Source: Seminavis robusta
Lineage: Eukaryota; Bacillariophyta; Bacillariophyceae; Naviculales; Naviculaceae
Length of the DNA: 64,000 bases
NCBI GenBank assembly: GCA_903772945.1
Contig: CAICTM010000193.1
Location: forward strand, 1 to 64,000
Direction of reading: 5' to 3'
Below the pieces are notes generated by a model. That model was not told the DNA's origin and ran no database searches. It saw only the letters and a list, made by a program, of their open reading frames with translations. Both the position numbers and the translations under genes were made by a program. Shown one piece after another: positions 1-9,938 of this stretch. Numbering within the stretch: position 1 is the first letter of the stretch; every line of letters begins with the position of its first letter.

Positions 1-56
1 GTGGAACAGAAGTCTTATGGGTAGAATCCCAAAAAGGATTCAGGCTCCCGATGCTC

Positions 57-497
57 TCAACAACATTTGCCGACGGCATGGATGAAGATTGCAATATCAT
101 GCAAACATCCAAGCTCTTTCCCGATACTTGTGTTCTTGAATGTTGTCATAGCATATAGGTCACTTTCTTGAATTGTCTTGATGAGGTTGAGGTGTTGTAA
201 GGTCTCCAATGCATCTTCGTCGCTCAGATTACGCGTCGCTTGGATAGTCTCCATGTCCACATGTCTGTATCTTGCCCAAACAGAGAGAATCCTTTTCTCT
301 TGTGGATCCAATATATCAAGATCCAGCGTCTTCTCTTGCAGCAACATCATCTGAATATGATCAAGGGCATTGGACCTAATGCGCCTCAATCCAATCTTCT
401 CCAAGAGAGGAATGGCTTGTTCATCAATGTTGATCATCAACAAAAGCTCTCTATCTTGTTGGGAGTGTGGCTGTGGTACTTGTCGTGTTCGAGGCAT
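57..497 (-). CDS. hypothetical protein, 146 aa
   Basis: An open frame of 146 residues with an ATG at 497 and a stop at 57. I recognise no family. The protein has no membrane segment or signal peptide. It is mixed alpha-helical in character, with Leu and Ile spaced through residues 25-110, for example in the stretches IPLLEKIGL and ALETLQHLNLIK. Nothing upstream on the same strand extends it. A multi-exon gene reaching further right cannot be excluded, because the neighbouring 900 bases are poor in ORFs. It could be a real small gene or a chance frame; its length and ordinary composition make it a modest candidate. Confidence 0.35.
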   Translation of the reverse strand: MPRTRQVPQPHSQQDRELLLMINIDEQAIPLLEKIGLRRIRSNALDHIQMMLLQEKTLDLDILDPQEKRILSVWARYRHVDMETIQATRNLSDEDALETLQHLNLIKTIQESDLYAMTTFKNTSIGKELGCLHDIAIFIHAVGKCC

Positions 498-1406
498 GAT
501 GGTTCTTGTGAGTTGTTCTTCTTTTTGGCAAGAAAATTATGAACCCAGTGTGTGGCTTTTGTGAAGCGGCAACGGCTCATTGTCTTTGTTTCGTTTTGGG
601 TCGGTTTTGATTTCGAGGGCATTTTCAGTCAGTTTTCATTTTTGAAACCGATCAAACTATCAAACCTGACTGAAACTCCTGTGACAGGAGGGCTTTTGGG
701 ACACCTCAAAAGCTCGCAATCAAGCTGGCTTGAGTCAAGTCCTCAGTCAAGTCGAGTCGTCGAGTATGAGTCGAGTCTCCATGGGCCCATGCCGTCAAGC
801 ATGCACCTAAGGGTCGGCTCAGTTTACAGTACACTGTATGTACCTGGTACCACTGTGGACCACAACTGAACTGAATGGCCATGCACTGAGCAAGGAGTAG
901 CACATGTGTGTTTCATCGGTTGGTTGATACAATGATAGCTAGCTACTACTGTACCATAGTAGATAATGTAGTATAGGGATTTTCAGTAAAGTAAGCTAGG
1001 GAAATCATCTACAGAAGCCGGCGGGGCCAAGGCTTTGCATTGATATTGACTCGACTCACAAATAATTCATCCTCGTTGAAGAAAATTAACGGGAGAGCCG
1101 TCTTGGTTGCTTGCAATCGGTTGGTTGATATCGGTACTGTTTGCCAACAATTCTTCCAGGTTGAAAATTGGAGAGCTGCATTGGTTGGGCTCTGCCATTT
1201 ATAGTTGTCAGTGAACCAAGCATCATGCTCACTCTTCAAGTCCATGGTCCACAAACCAACAGCAGCTCTCTCCAGAACTTGACCTACGCCAACATGCCGG
1301 ACGACTTATCATGGAGTACAGTGCAACAGGATTGTTTGTGGAGCCAAGCGTGACCACCACAGAAAATTGAGGGTCGAGCCGCTAGATGGAGAAATCTACA
1401 GCTTGT
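498..1406. other. gap without supported gene
   Basis: Only short overlapping frames on both strands. The stretch at about 715-780 is rich in GAGTC/GTCGAG-like words (see also 14480-14640). I see no conserved gene. Confidence 0.5.
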
Positions 1407-1575
1407 AAGGGAAGCACAAGGAAGAGAAGGACATGCATGGTGCGGACAAGGAGGACGTGGAGCAGATGCAGGGCGCAAAGGAGGACAAGGGCATGGAAGG
1501 CAAGAAGGAGGACATGGAGGGCGAGCAAGACAACAAGATCATGGTGGGCGAGGAGGACGTGGAGGGAGAGCAGAG
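1407..1575 (+). repeat. Lys/Glu/Asp-rich segment, copy A of a direct duplication
   Basis: This stretch is purine-rich. In the frame opening at 1433 it encodes a highly charged sequence built from repeated KED, MEG and EDVEG words; that frame stays open to 1813 (126 aa). It matches 2082-2232 closely, especially at its right half, which in both copies ends in GTGGAGGGAGAGCAGAGC. Copy A keeps an open frame while copy B has stops, so either A is a remnant gene or both are decayed. I do not know the product. Confidence 0.55.
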
Positions 1576-2042
1576 CTATGAATTACAGGGCAAGAGCTCT
1601 AGATTCGTAGTAGCAGCGCTAAGGCAGCTTGCTGGCTTATTGCCTGGAAAGATGGATATCCACCCATCTTCGTCCATAGTTGAGAATAATGAAATAGTAA
1701 AATACCTGAGACCCGATAGCATATCAGTAGTCTCGCAGTTGACCAGTTCCTGTGTGGCCCATGCTAGGGTAAATAGTAGCAATTCAACCATTCCAACAGT
1801 AGTGGTTGAATAGCATTGGCAGCCAGCTCTGAGGAGCTGGCCTTGACGACCCAGTGAAGGGAGAATCTCACCAACCAGAGATCTCCCAACCTGGCGCTGG
1901 CCAAGTCCTTGACTGAGAGCCATCCTCCTGCTGAGGAAGACCAGTTGAGGCTCCCTTCCTGCCTAACTACCAGCTGAGATCTGAGGAAGAGATCTTGAGA
2001 GGTTGTTCCCTGAGGAAAGACCTCCCGAAATCTCATCGCAGA

Positions 2043-2333
2043 GCATGCACCTGCACCCCAACCACCGATTCCAATGGTGGCAAGGGAAGCGCAAGAAAGA
2101 CATGCACAAGGAAGAGAAAGCCATACAGGGTGCGATGGAGGATGTGGAAGGCGAGTCCTAGAGGACGACATGGAGGATGAGCAAGACAACTAGAACATGG
2201 TGGGCAAGGACGACGTGGAGGGAGAGCAGAGCCTGCACCTGCACCTCAACCTCCGATTCCAATGGTACCAGCAGCCGGGAGAGCGGAGCCTGTACCTGCA
2301 CCCCAACCTTCGATTCCAATGGTACCAGCAGCG
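2043..2333 (+). repeat. Pro-rich repeat, three copies
   Basis: Three copies of a roughly 46-base unit lie at about 2043-2080, 2231-2276 and 2288-2333. In frame the last two read PAPAPQPPIPMVPAA and PVPAPQPSIPMVPAA. The first copy is truncated after the ATTCCAATGGT core. The frame runs to about 2355, where AAG/GTAAGT resembles a splice donor. This may be the relic of a Pro-rich exon; no complete gene can be assembled around it. Confidence 0.5.
2082..2232 (+). repeat. Lys/Glu-rich segment, copy B of the duplication at 1407-1575
   Basis: A diverged second copy of the 1407-1575 segment. It shares the AAGGGAAGC start, the AGGAAGAGAA block and the final GTGGAGGGAGAGCAGAGC. Reading in the frame of copy A meets TAG codons, so this copy is not translatable in that frame. 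Confidence 0.5.
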
Positions 2334-2797
2334 GTGTCAGTGACATCTGGCCAAGGTAAGTTGGAACTAGCTCGAGGGCACGGCGACTGGTGTGGTGTCA
2401 CAACTCTCTAAACAAACTAGTGCTTCGGCAGCCACGTCTCAATCTTTCAAGGTGCCAGCCATTACACGAAGGGGTGAAGGTGGAGGACGAGGAGGGGAAA
2501 ATGCTGTCACTGCAAGCACCAAGCGTAAGCACGATTGCTTTTGTCCATTTATCGCTTGGTCCTCTCATGCTCGTGCCATTCCTAAAGAAGTGAGCACAGA
2601 CGAGGAGGACAGGAAGATGCCTGCCATAGATGATAGAAACAATGGTGGCAAGTACACAAACAGGTACCCGTAGGTAGATGATTGTGTAATGTTTGCTCTT
2701 GTCCGTTTAAAGCTTGGTCCTTGTTGGTTTCATGTGGAATAATCGGCATCGTAAATGGTCAGGATTGATTGTCAGGCATGATAATCAGTATCGTAGT

Positions 2798-3364
2798 CTA
2801 CCCACTGAATCCGTAGAGGGTCTTGCCTTGGCATTTCAAGGCATATACGACGTTCATTGCGGTCATGATCTTACAACGGGCATGTTCCATGTAAGTAGAA
2901 GCATCTCAAATGGTTTTTTCTTTGATTGGACATTACAGATAGAACACAGGCAGCACATAATTTCCATCCCAGCTATCCATGACCTACCGAGAAATACTCG
3001 CAAGATGCCGCAAGTCTCCTCATAGATCTTGGAATAGAGAGAAGAGTTTTGTAAGGAGGAGTCCAGATCGTGCAATACCCGGTGCATGAAACCAACATGC
3101 TTCCATCACCCACCATACCAGAAATACGCTTCACGCCACCACAGCGAGCAAGACGACGAATGGCGGGTTTCGAGATACCCTGGATATTGTCGCGATGGAC
3201 CTAGACTCAGGCAAAGGAAGGATCACTCAACAAAGTTGAGTGAGGTATGCTGCAATCGTGATGCTTTGATGTCATTGTGGTGGTCATGTCCATTAACATA
3301 CCTTGCGGTGACACTTAGCGCCACCCTTTCCAAGTCTCTTTCCTCCTTTTCCACGGCCAGACAT
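2798..3364 (-). pseudogene. histone H4 pseudogene with three introns
   Basis: A complete histone H4 can be followed on the minus strand in four exons: 3364-3302 (M to K20), 3200-3114 (V21 to M49), 3027-2988 (I50 to the first base of E63) and 2919-2798 (E63 to G102 and TAG). All introns are GT-AG, of 101, 86 and 68 bases, and every junction keeps the H4 register. Recognisable blocks are [40 protein letters not shown] and TLYGF. Codon 67 is TGA (2908-2906) where H4 has Arg. Five other arginines have become Cys (positions 17, 40, 55, 78, 92), each by a CGN to TGN change, and Thr73 is Met. Histone H4 is nearly invariant, so this copy is almost certainly dead. The CG-to-TG bias suggests decay by deamination of methylated CpG; that is inference. 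The exon structure suggests that it came from an intron-containing parent and not from a processed transcript. Confidence 0.9.
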
Positions 3365-3829
3365 GTTGATATTGAATGTTTGTAATTTGCTGTTGTTGCT
3401 TGCACTGGATTTGTGAGACGAAATGAGCAAGGACAAAAAGGACTTCAGAAGTTGCTCCAGAAAGATCACAGCCAGCCAGCCCGCCAGGGCGAGGCATGCC
3501 AAGCCTCTGGCACCTTGGTCCCAATCAAAATGATTCTCCATTTCAAATGAAGGGCTTGGCGGTTCAATGGCGGTTCAATGGAGGGTTTGGCAGCTTGGCG
3601 CTTGGCGGCGAGCGCCTTGGATGCTTCTCTTTCTTCCCCTCAGAAAAGCACATACAAGTACCAAGGAACAGTACTGGTACCAGTATGGTAGAACCTGCAT
3701 GTTGTCGTGTTTCCTTGGAGCAAGAGCAATGCGGGTCTCAGAAGATGCATACAGTACCGGTACCCGCACTGGAGCCGGGCCGAGGATACGTGCACTGCTT
3801 CAGCTGATCCGGTACTCCTACTACTGAAG
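3365..3829. other. gap without supported gene
   Basis: Contains the sequence upstream of the H4 pseudogene and short frames on both strands. No recognisable gene. Confidence 0.45.
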
Positions 3830-4988
3830 AGTACACACGAAAACACACCTCCTGTACCCGACCAACTCCTACTACTGAAGCGTCCACACCGGGCCCAACA
3901 CCAACCACAGGAACCTCCAAACCAACTCCTACCACTGAAGAGTCGACACCAGGCCCAACACCATCTTCTGGTACTCCCGGCCCAACACCAACCTCTGGTA
4001 CACCCGGCCCAACACCAGCCTCTGGCACCCCAGGACCAACTCCTACCAAGTGCTGAAGAGTCGACACCAGGACCAACTCCAACCTCTGGACACCAGACCA
4101 ACCCACTCTGGACACCAGACCAACCCACTCTGGTACACCAGACCAACGCCCTGCTGGTACCCCGACCAACTCCTACTACTGAAGAGTCACACCACAGGCC
4201 CAACCAACCACGGGAACCCCCGGACCAACTCCTACCACTGAAGTGTCAACACCATGCTCAACACCTTCTGGTACTCCCGACCCAACACCAACCTCTGGTA
4301 CCCGGACCAACCCAGCTCTGGTACACCAGACCAACCCACTTCTGGTACCCGGACCAACGCCATTTACACCAGGACCCAACTGCGGACCCCCGACCATCAC
4401 TGAGCCACACCAGGCCCAACACCAACACGAACCCACCAACTCTACCACTGAAGTGTCAACACCATGTCAACACCATCTTCTGGTACTCCGCCCAACACAA
4501 GGTACCCCCAACACCACCTCTGGCACCCCAGACCAACACCAGGCCACCAGAACCCCGGACCAACCCACCTCTGGCACCCCGGACCAACTCCTACTACTGA
4601 AGAGTCGACACCGGACCAACGCCAACTTCTGGTACCCCCGGACCAACTCCTACCACTGAAGTGTCGACACCATGCTCAACACCATCTTCTGACCAGTACA
4701 CCAGGCCCAACACCAACTTCTGGTACCCCAGGACGGCACAACACCAACCTCTGGTACTCCCGGCCCAACACCATCTTCTGGTACTCCAGGCCCAACACCA
4801 ACTTCTGTACTCCAGCCCCCCACCACTGAAGAGGTGACACCAGGACCAACACCAGCCATCAGGCACTGAGGCCAGTCACTGGAACTCCAGGCCTAAGGCC
4901 CACAACTGAAAAGGTGACTCCAGGACCCACCACAACTTCTGGCACTCCAGGACCTACTCTTGGAACTGGAAAAAGTGAATGCTGTTAG
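3830..4988 (+). pseudogene. broken Thr/Pro/Ser repeat (mucin-like) gene
   Basis: The stretch is made of imperfect units of about 25-40 bases that encode variants of PTPTSGTPG and PTPTTEESTPG. All three forward frames carry pieces of the same peptide, because small insertions and deletions shift the frame many times. The last piece reads in frame to TPGPTLGTGKSECC and a TAG at 4986-4988, which looks like an authentic C-terminus. No signal peptide or N-terminal domain could be joined to it. Proteins of this composition are often extracellular, glycosylated linkers or cell-wall proteins, so a decayed surface protein is plausible. An alternative is an assembly or sequencing problem in a repetitive gene. 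The opposite-strand frames over this stretch (VGVGPGVP type) are shadows of the repeat. Confidence 0.6.
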
Positions 4989-5501
4989 ACATGCCAAATC
5001 TTGAAGGTGAACAGTGGCTTTGTGAGCCTCGATGATAATGGATCACCTGTTTCTGCAGTAGCTTAAGGTGCTGATAGGTCAGGATTCAAATTTTGCTTTC
5101 CAAGAATATATGTAAGTGTTTTGGGAACTCTGAAGTGCCAAATCAGGCACAACCCAGGTCATATGGACTCTGTTCCATTGCTGCCCTCAGTAGGCTCCAC
5201 ATCAACCAGCAATGCTCTTAACACAGCCGTGCTAACCACATTCTAGAATGCTTCCTCCCTGGGTGCCCCAAGTGTCACGAAAGGGAAAGTTGCTTTGTAA
5301 AAACCCGCTCTTCCTGGTGCACTCCAGTTATTCTGAGGATACAATATGTCATTGAGTCGTACAGGAACTATGAAAACAAGAACATGGTATGGAAAGCTAC
5401 CACACCACCACCTCTCTGTAGATAATTTCTTAACTGTAGCTACTAGTCTTGAGATCTTTCTTAACTGTATCTAGACATCTTAGAATCCACACTATGTACA
5501 G
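4989..5501. other. gap without supported gene
   Basis: Unique sequence with frequent stops in all frames. It separates the repeat relic from the 3' end of the thioredoxin reductase gene. Confidence 0.5.
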
Positions 5502-6503
5502 TTACGCTGCTGGGGATGGCAAGCCTTCAGTTTCGTGCTGCTGCATGTTTTCCTCCATATATGCTTCGACTTCTAGCGCAGCCATGGCTCCTGTTCCTGC
5601 TGCTGTGATAGCCTGTCGCCATTTCTTGTCTTGGACATCGCCCGCTGCAAAGACGCCTGGCACACTCGTAGTAGTAGAGTCCGGCTTGGTAATGATATAG
5701 TTGTTGCCATCCAATGCCACCTGGGAATCCAAAAACTTCACATTTGGTTCATGGCCAATGGCAAAGAAGAGACCAGAGGCTGGGATTTCCAGTGTTTCTC
5801 CTGTAATCAAACTTTTAGAAAGGACACTCGTCATCAGGCTTCCATCCCCTTTGACTTGATTTATTTCGTGAGATAACAGGAATTCAATCTTGGGATTCTT
5901 TCGAGCTCTTGTGGCCATGATCTTGGACGCTCTAAGGTCGTCCCTACGATGCACCACTATCACTTTTGACGCGTACTTTGTCAGAAAGATTGCTTCTTCC
6001 ATGGCTGAGTCGCCTCCGCCCACCACGATGAGTGTCTTCCGACGAAAAATTGGCGCTGCCCCATCGCAAACAGCGCAAGCACTGACTCCTCTTTGCCAGT
6101 ATTCATCTCCCACCGCCAATCTCCTGGCTGTAGCTCCAGTAGCAATGACGATGGAATCCGTGGTTACGACAGTGCCACTCTCTCCGAAGATGGTGTATGG
6201 TCGCTGCGACAAATCAACTCTGGAGACAGTCTCGGTGAGGATGCGACTTCCAAACTTGCTAGATTGTTCCCGCAACCTCTCGGTGAACTCGTATCCTCCA
6301 ATGCCATCGGGGAATCCTGGAAAGTTTTCCACATCCGTAGTAGTAGCGAGTTGCCCACCCGCTGCTACGCCTGCCGCCAAGCGGCCTTCAAACATGAGGG
6401 GCTGGAGTTCGGCTCGGGAAAGGTAAATCGCAGCTGTATGAGCTCCCGGTCCTGAGCCAATAATGACGACCTTTTCATGGGTGTTTGGTGTAGAAGTGTT
6501 CAT
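5502..6503 (-). CDS. NADPH-dependent thioredoxin reductase (low-molecular-weight type)
   Basis: The protein of 333 residues from the ATG at 6503 matches the bacterial/plant-type thioredoxin reductase. This FAD enzyme passes electrons from NADPH to the disulfide of thioredoxin. The FAD motif [10 protein letters not shown] is near the N-terminus, the redox-active pair is CAVC (Cys143 and Cys146), the NADPH motif [10 protein letters not shown] follows, and the second FAD motif [10 protein letters not shown] is near the C-terminus. The order and length fit the family. An in-frame ATG at 6746 would add 81 residues that are Arg- and hydrophobic-rich and could act as an organelle presequence; I cannot decide between the two. 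There is no fused thioredoxin domain, so it is not the plastid NTRC type. Confidence 0.93.
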   Translation of the reverse strand: MNTSTPNTHEKVVIIGSGPGAHTAAIYLSRAELQPLMFEGRLAAGVAAGGQLATTTDVENFPGFPDGIGGYEFTERLREQSSKFGSRILTETVSRVDLSQRPYTIFGESGTVVTTDSIVIATGATARRLAVGDEYWQRGVSACAVCDGAAPIFRRKTLIVVGGGDSAMEEAIFLTKYASKVIVVHRRDDLRASKIMATRARKNPKIEFLLSHEINQVKGDGSLMTSVLSKSLITGETLEIPASGLFFAIGHEPNVKFLDSQVALDGNNYIITKPDSTTTSVPGVFAAGDVQDKKWRQAITAAGTGAMAALEVEAYMEENMQQHETEGLPSPAA

Positions 6504-7049
6504 GTTTTGTTTTGTTTTTGGTTTGTTGATTTTGTGAGATAATGAAGGCGGATCTGGAGCTTGAATGGCTCTGGCGGCGGGCAAGATGCTCGTTTTAATA
6601 AAAATTGCTGCTTGAGCAGCAAAAAGTGAGGGCACGTCCCGACGTCGCGGAACTGTACTGGAACAGGCAAGAGTTCGATAGAATAAGTTCGATAGAACGA
6701 ATATTATGAGCTCCCTCCTTTTTCGAGCTCCTTCTCCATTCCACATCCGTGTTGTTGGGCTATCATGCTATCATACAATCATCCAAGGTGGGCCACAAGT
6801 CTCCAGTGGGTGCTGCATGTATTTTAAAATAGCAACTCTGTGAGCGAGCTTTAGGGTACGATTGTACCGTGCCGGCGCTATCGACCGCGCACGACTAGTA
6901 GCTAGTCAAGCTATCTGCGTCTAAACCAGCTCTTCTCAAAGAAATCAATTGCTTGATGCTCACCCCAACTCACATCTAGTACTAGTATGGAAGCTACTGT
7001 ACTGTAGCTCTTCCTAATCGAGTTACGGTTCATATTTCTGGGATTTGCC
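6504..7049. other. intergenic or 5' leader region
   Basis: The first 243 bases may encode an N-terminal extension of the thioredoxin reductase (in-frame ATG at 6746). The rest holds no supported gene. Confidence 0.4.
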
Positions 7050-9938
7050 TTAAAACAATATGCTTGCAACGGACTTTTGGCGTGATGGCGCCTTTGGAGC
7101 GTTGTCGCTGTCCTTTGACAAGCCATTGCTCCTTGGTTGCTCTTCCACGTAGCTCACGCTGTCGAGAGAATGCCGTCGAACAATCCTAGGGGTGGCATCT
7201 CTGTTGTATTCCCCTTCGTGGAGCGTCACCCTCTTCACATTCGTCATCCAAGTATCAAGAGGGCTCCGCTGGCTTTGGCTACTTAGCAATGATGAGTTCC
7301 CAGTCATGCCGCTGCTACCAAACGTCAACTCGCTTACATACCCTCCAGCGGTCACGCTGGGAGTTCCAAGTTCACTGACTCCAATGGAAACAGCAGGAGT
7401 GGACGGTTCGACGAAACCTTGTCCTCCCATCTTCGGTTTCGATGTCAAAGGAGTCATATCTCCGTTCAACATCTGCAACTTGGATTGCAGCGAGTTCGGT
7501 CTACTGCTGGCATGCGAGCCAGGGGTGGAGAGAAGGCTCACCATGCCGTCACTGACTCCTCCAGAAGAGCGGCAGGGCGTCGAAGGTATCAAAATCTCGG
7601 GGTAAATCCTGCTTTGGCTGCTTCGGATGCTGCTTTCAAAGTTCTTGTCTGCCTCAGAAAGCGACTGGAGATCGCTCGAATGCTTTGATCCGATGCTATT
7701 CCTCGACATGTGCCCCGACATAGCAGACAGTTGCCTCCTCGGGGCTACAGGGTGGGGTGCTCCGACTCTGAGATTGTTCGCGGTCCCCTGTGCAAGAGGG
7801 GGCACTCTTTTAGCGCACATGTTGGAAACTTCCTGGCCAGAAGGGATGCCCTCGGTTGAGGCATTCGGGCTACTTTGGGGATCGGATTGCCACCGAGACA
7901 AGGCTGAAGCGCGACGTTCGGGTCCTGTTGACTCTTTGCTGGGACAAGAGGACAACTTTGCTCTTTGGAACGATTCAGGGCCTTTTGAAGAGATGCTGTA
8001 GTCATCCTTGCTGGCGACCCCGGTCGACATCGTCACGCTGCTGATACTGCCGCTACCACTGCAGTGCCCATCGATTTTCAGGATAGAACTAGTCGAAGAG
8101 CTTTCTCCCATCAGGTTTCGAAGCGATTTGGAACGGCGGTTGATTGGGGCCAACTTGCAGCTTTTCTGGTTGACAAACCTCGAACGATTCCTGTGAGCGG
8201 CATGCTTTCGCTCGTTTCTGCTACTCTTCAAGCCTTTACCCGAGGATGAAGGATTCGTGGAAGCCTTCTCCTGAGAGTCTGTTTCGTCAAGTGCTCGTTC
8301 GCTCGCGGTCCGCCGAGTTTTGAGATTCCTGCCGTGACTATGTCCTTTGTCTTCCTCCTCTGAAGTGACACCGTTGCAACCCTTCTTGCTACCACCAAGC
8401 CCATGCCCAACACTGCTTGCCCTGGATAAACTGTTTCGCCTCCCATCTCGCCTGCTTGGCTTTCCGGTTTCGTCTGAGTTACCCTCATTGACAGCTTCTT
8501 TGCTGCCACCAAGCCCATGACCTTCACTGCTTGCCCTAGACAACAAACTGTTTCGCCTTGCATCTCGCCTACTTGGCTTTCCAACTTCATCTGACTTGCC
8601 CTCATCGTGAGTTTTGTTGTTGTTGGCACCGAGCCCATGGCCAACACTACTTGCCCTCGACAAGAGGCTGTTTCGCCTCGAATCTCGCCTACTTGGTTTT
8701 CCATCTGTTTTGCCACTGTTGCTAGCTCCGTTGCTGCTGCTACCCAGCCCAACACCGACACTACTAGCCCTTGACAACAGGCTGTTTCGCCTGGCATCTC
8801 GCCTACTTGGTTTTCCAGTTTCATCTGTTTTGCCACCGCTGTTGCGAGCTCCTTCTTTGCCAGGCTCAGATCCAAGTCGTTCGTCTTCGCTGTGTGCGGC
8901 ATACAGGGAGCCATCCTTCGGCGAAACTCCCGTGCTCATTCGACGATTTGCTGCCCTGCGTCGGCCGGACTGTGCTGGCGTCCAGTCTTCGTCACTGGAC
9001 CCGGTGCTGCAGCGTCGTGAAAGTGTTCTTCTCGCGGCCGGTCTTGCATTGGTTGGTTTCCTTCCAGCGCGCCTTTCCCTGCGTGGACCTTGGTCATCCA
9101 TTTCAAGGTCGCTTGACTCGACATCCGATGATGCAGCAGACTTGCTACGACGTCGCTGTTGTCGGGATGTTTTCACCCCATTACTTTTCCTTCTCCGCAC
9201 AGGACCAACGGCATTGGTGTTCTCGTATCCCAGTTCTTCGGGACTTGGTGGCTGACGATGTGAGCTCTTTCTCGCCCCGGTACCGGTACTGCAACGCCTT
9301 GGCTCCTTGGCGTCCACGTCTTCATAACCCAGGTCTTCTACGGTTGGATGAGAAGATCGCTTCTTAGCACCGACAGCGTCGTCTTCTTGTTCGTATCCCA
9401 GCTCTTCTGCTGTCGGGTGAGAGTGTCTCTTCCCCGAGTTGCTCCCAGCTTTTTTTCTACCAGCAGAGCCCGTCTTGGAGCTCTTGCGACGACAAGTGGG
9501 TTTGGATTTGGTGCTGCTACTGCTTGTAGGCGATTCCGTAACTTTGGGTCCCTCTTCCATGCTGCGAAAGACCGTGTCGTGCCCGCTGATGACACTGGCT
9601 GGGCTCCCTGGCGACCTTAGCCTGCGTCCCTCGCTATGGTTCTTATTCGGCTTGGGCTCGTCGTCAGGAAGGGCAAATTCGTCATTGTCGTCCAGGTCGA
9701 CCGTTGTATCATCAATGTCGTTGATGCTGTCATCAATATCGACTGCTGCTTCTTCTTCGGCGAAAGTAGAAGTGTGGTTGGATCCAAGCTGATAGGGGTT
9801 TGAAGCCATGAGATTCCGAAGGCTCCTAACTTTGGTGCTCAGCATCATTGCCCTTTGGCCCTTTTCCTTCGCAATCGATGCTCTTTGGCTCAGGCTACCA
9901 CCTCCTTCGGAGCCTCTCGCAAGAGAAGCCGTCGCCAT
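7050..9938 (-). CDS. large disordered Ser/Arg-rich repeat protein
   Basis: About 962 residues from the ATG at 9938, dominated by Ser, Arg, Lys, Asp and Gly; I recognise no folded domain. Two repeat families are visible. Three copies of a unit containing HPTxEELGYE or PSPEELGYE lie in the first third. Four copies of a 40-residue unit with the core KPSRRDARRNSLLSRASS follow (8395-8850, period about 120 bases). The RRNS and SRAS cores fit basophilic kinase sites (R-x-x-S). An acidic DIDDSINDIDD stretch lies near the N-terminus. The open frame continues upstream to 10307, but that part differs in composition. A 39-base stretch, 10002-9964, has GT and AG ends and could be an intron, so the true N-terminus is uncertain. 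Possibly a phosphorylated scaffold; function unknown. Confidence 0.7.
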   Translation of the reverse strand: MATASLARGSEGGGSLSQRASIAKEKGQRAMMLSTKVRSLRNLMASNPYQLGSNHTSTFAEEEAAVDIDDSINDIDDTTVDLDDNDEFALPDDEPKPNKNHSEGRRLRSPGSPASVISGHDTVFRSMEEGPKVTESPTSSSSTKSKPTCRRKSSKTGSAGRKKAGSNSGKRHSHPTAEELGYEQEDDAVGAKKRSSHPTVEDLGYEDVDAKEPRRCSTGTGARKSSHRQPPSPEELGYENTNAVGPVRRRKSNGVKTSRQQRRRSKSAASSDVESSDLEMDDQGPRRERRAGRKPTNARPAARRTLSRRCSTGSSDEDWTPAQSGRRRAANRRMSTGVSPKDGSLYAAHSEDERLGSEPGKEGARNSGGKTDETGKPSRRDARRNSLLSRASSVGVGLGSSSNGASNSGKTDGKPSRRDSRRNSLLSRASSVGHGLGANNNKTHDEGKSDEVGKPSRRDARRNSLLSRASSEGHGLGGSKEAVNEGNSDETGKPSRRDGRRNSLSRASSVGHGLGGSKKGCNGVTSEEEDKGHSHGRNLKTRRTASERALDETDSQEKASTNPSSSGKGLKSSRNERKHAAHRNRSRFVNQKSCKLAPINRRSKSLRNLMGESSSTSSILKIDGHCSGSGSISSVTMSTGVASKDDYSISSKGPESFQRAKLSSCPSKESTGPERRASALSRWQSDPQSSPNASTEGIPSGQEVSNMCAKRVPPLAQGTANNLRVGAPHPVAPRRQLSAMSGHMSRNSIGSKHSSDLQSLSEADKNFESSIRSSQSRIYPEILIPSTPCRSSGGVSDGMVSLLSTPGSHASSRPNSLQSKLQMLNGDMTPLTSKPKMGGQGFVEPSTPAVSIGVSELGTPSVTAGGYVSELTFGSSGMTGNSSLLSSQSQRSPLDTWMTNVKRVTLHEGEYNRDATPRIVRRHSLDSVSYVEEQPRSNGLSKDSDNAPKAPSRQKSVASILF
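8395..8850 (-). repeat. four in-frame 120-base repeats inside the Ser/Arg-rich gene
   Basis: Four copies with a period close to 120 bases encode the core PSRRDxRRNSLLSRASS followed by a Gly/Asn-rich spacer. One copy has lost a Leu (RRNSLSRASS). The spacers differ more than the cores, which suggests selection on the core. Confidence 0.8.

Noticed and set aside
2714-3025. Open frame of 103 aa on the plus strand
   Set aside because: It lies opposite the histone H4 pseudogene exons and has no recognisable content; it is a shadow.
3738-4448. Long minus-strand frames rich in VGVGPGVP
   Set aside because: They are the antisense of the Thr/Pro repeat; the C-terminal end and natural stop are on the plus strand.
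8614-9255. 213 aa plus-strand frame in the Ser/Arg-rich gene
   Set aside because: A shadow of the repeat codons; Leu/Pro-rich from the antisense of Ser/Arg codons.
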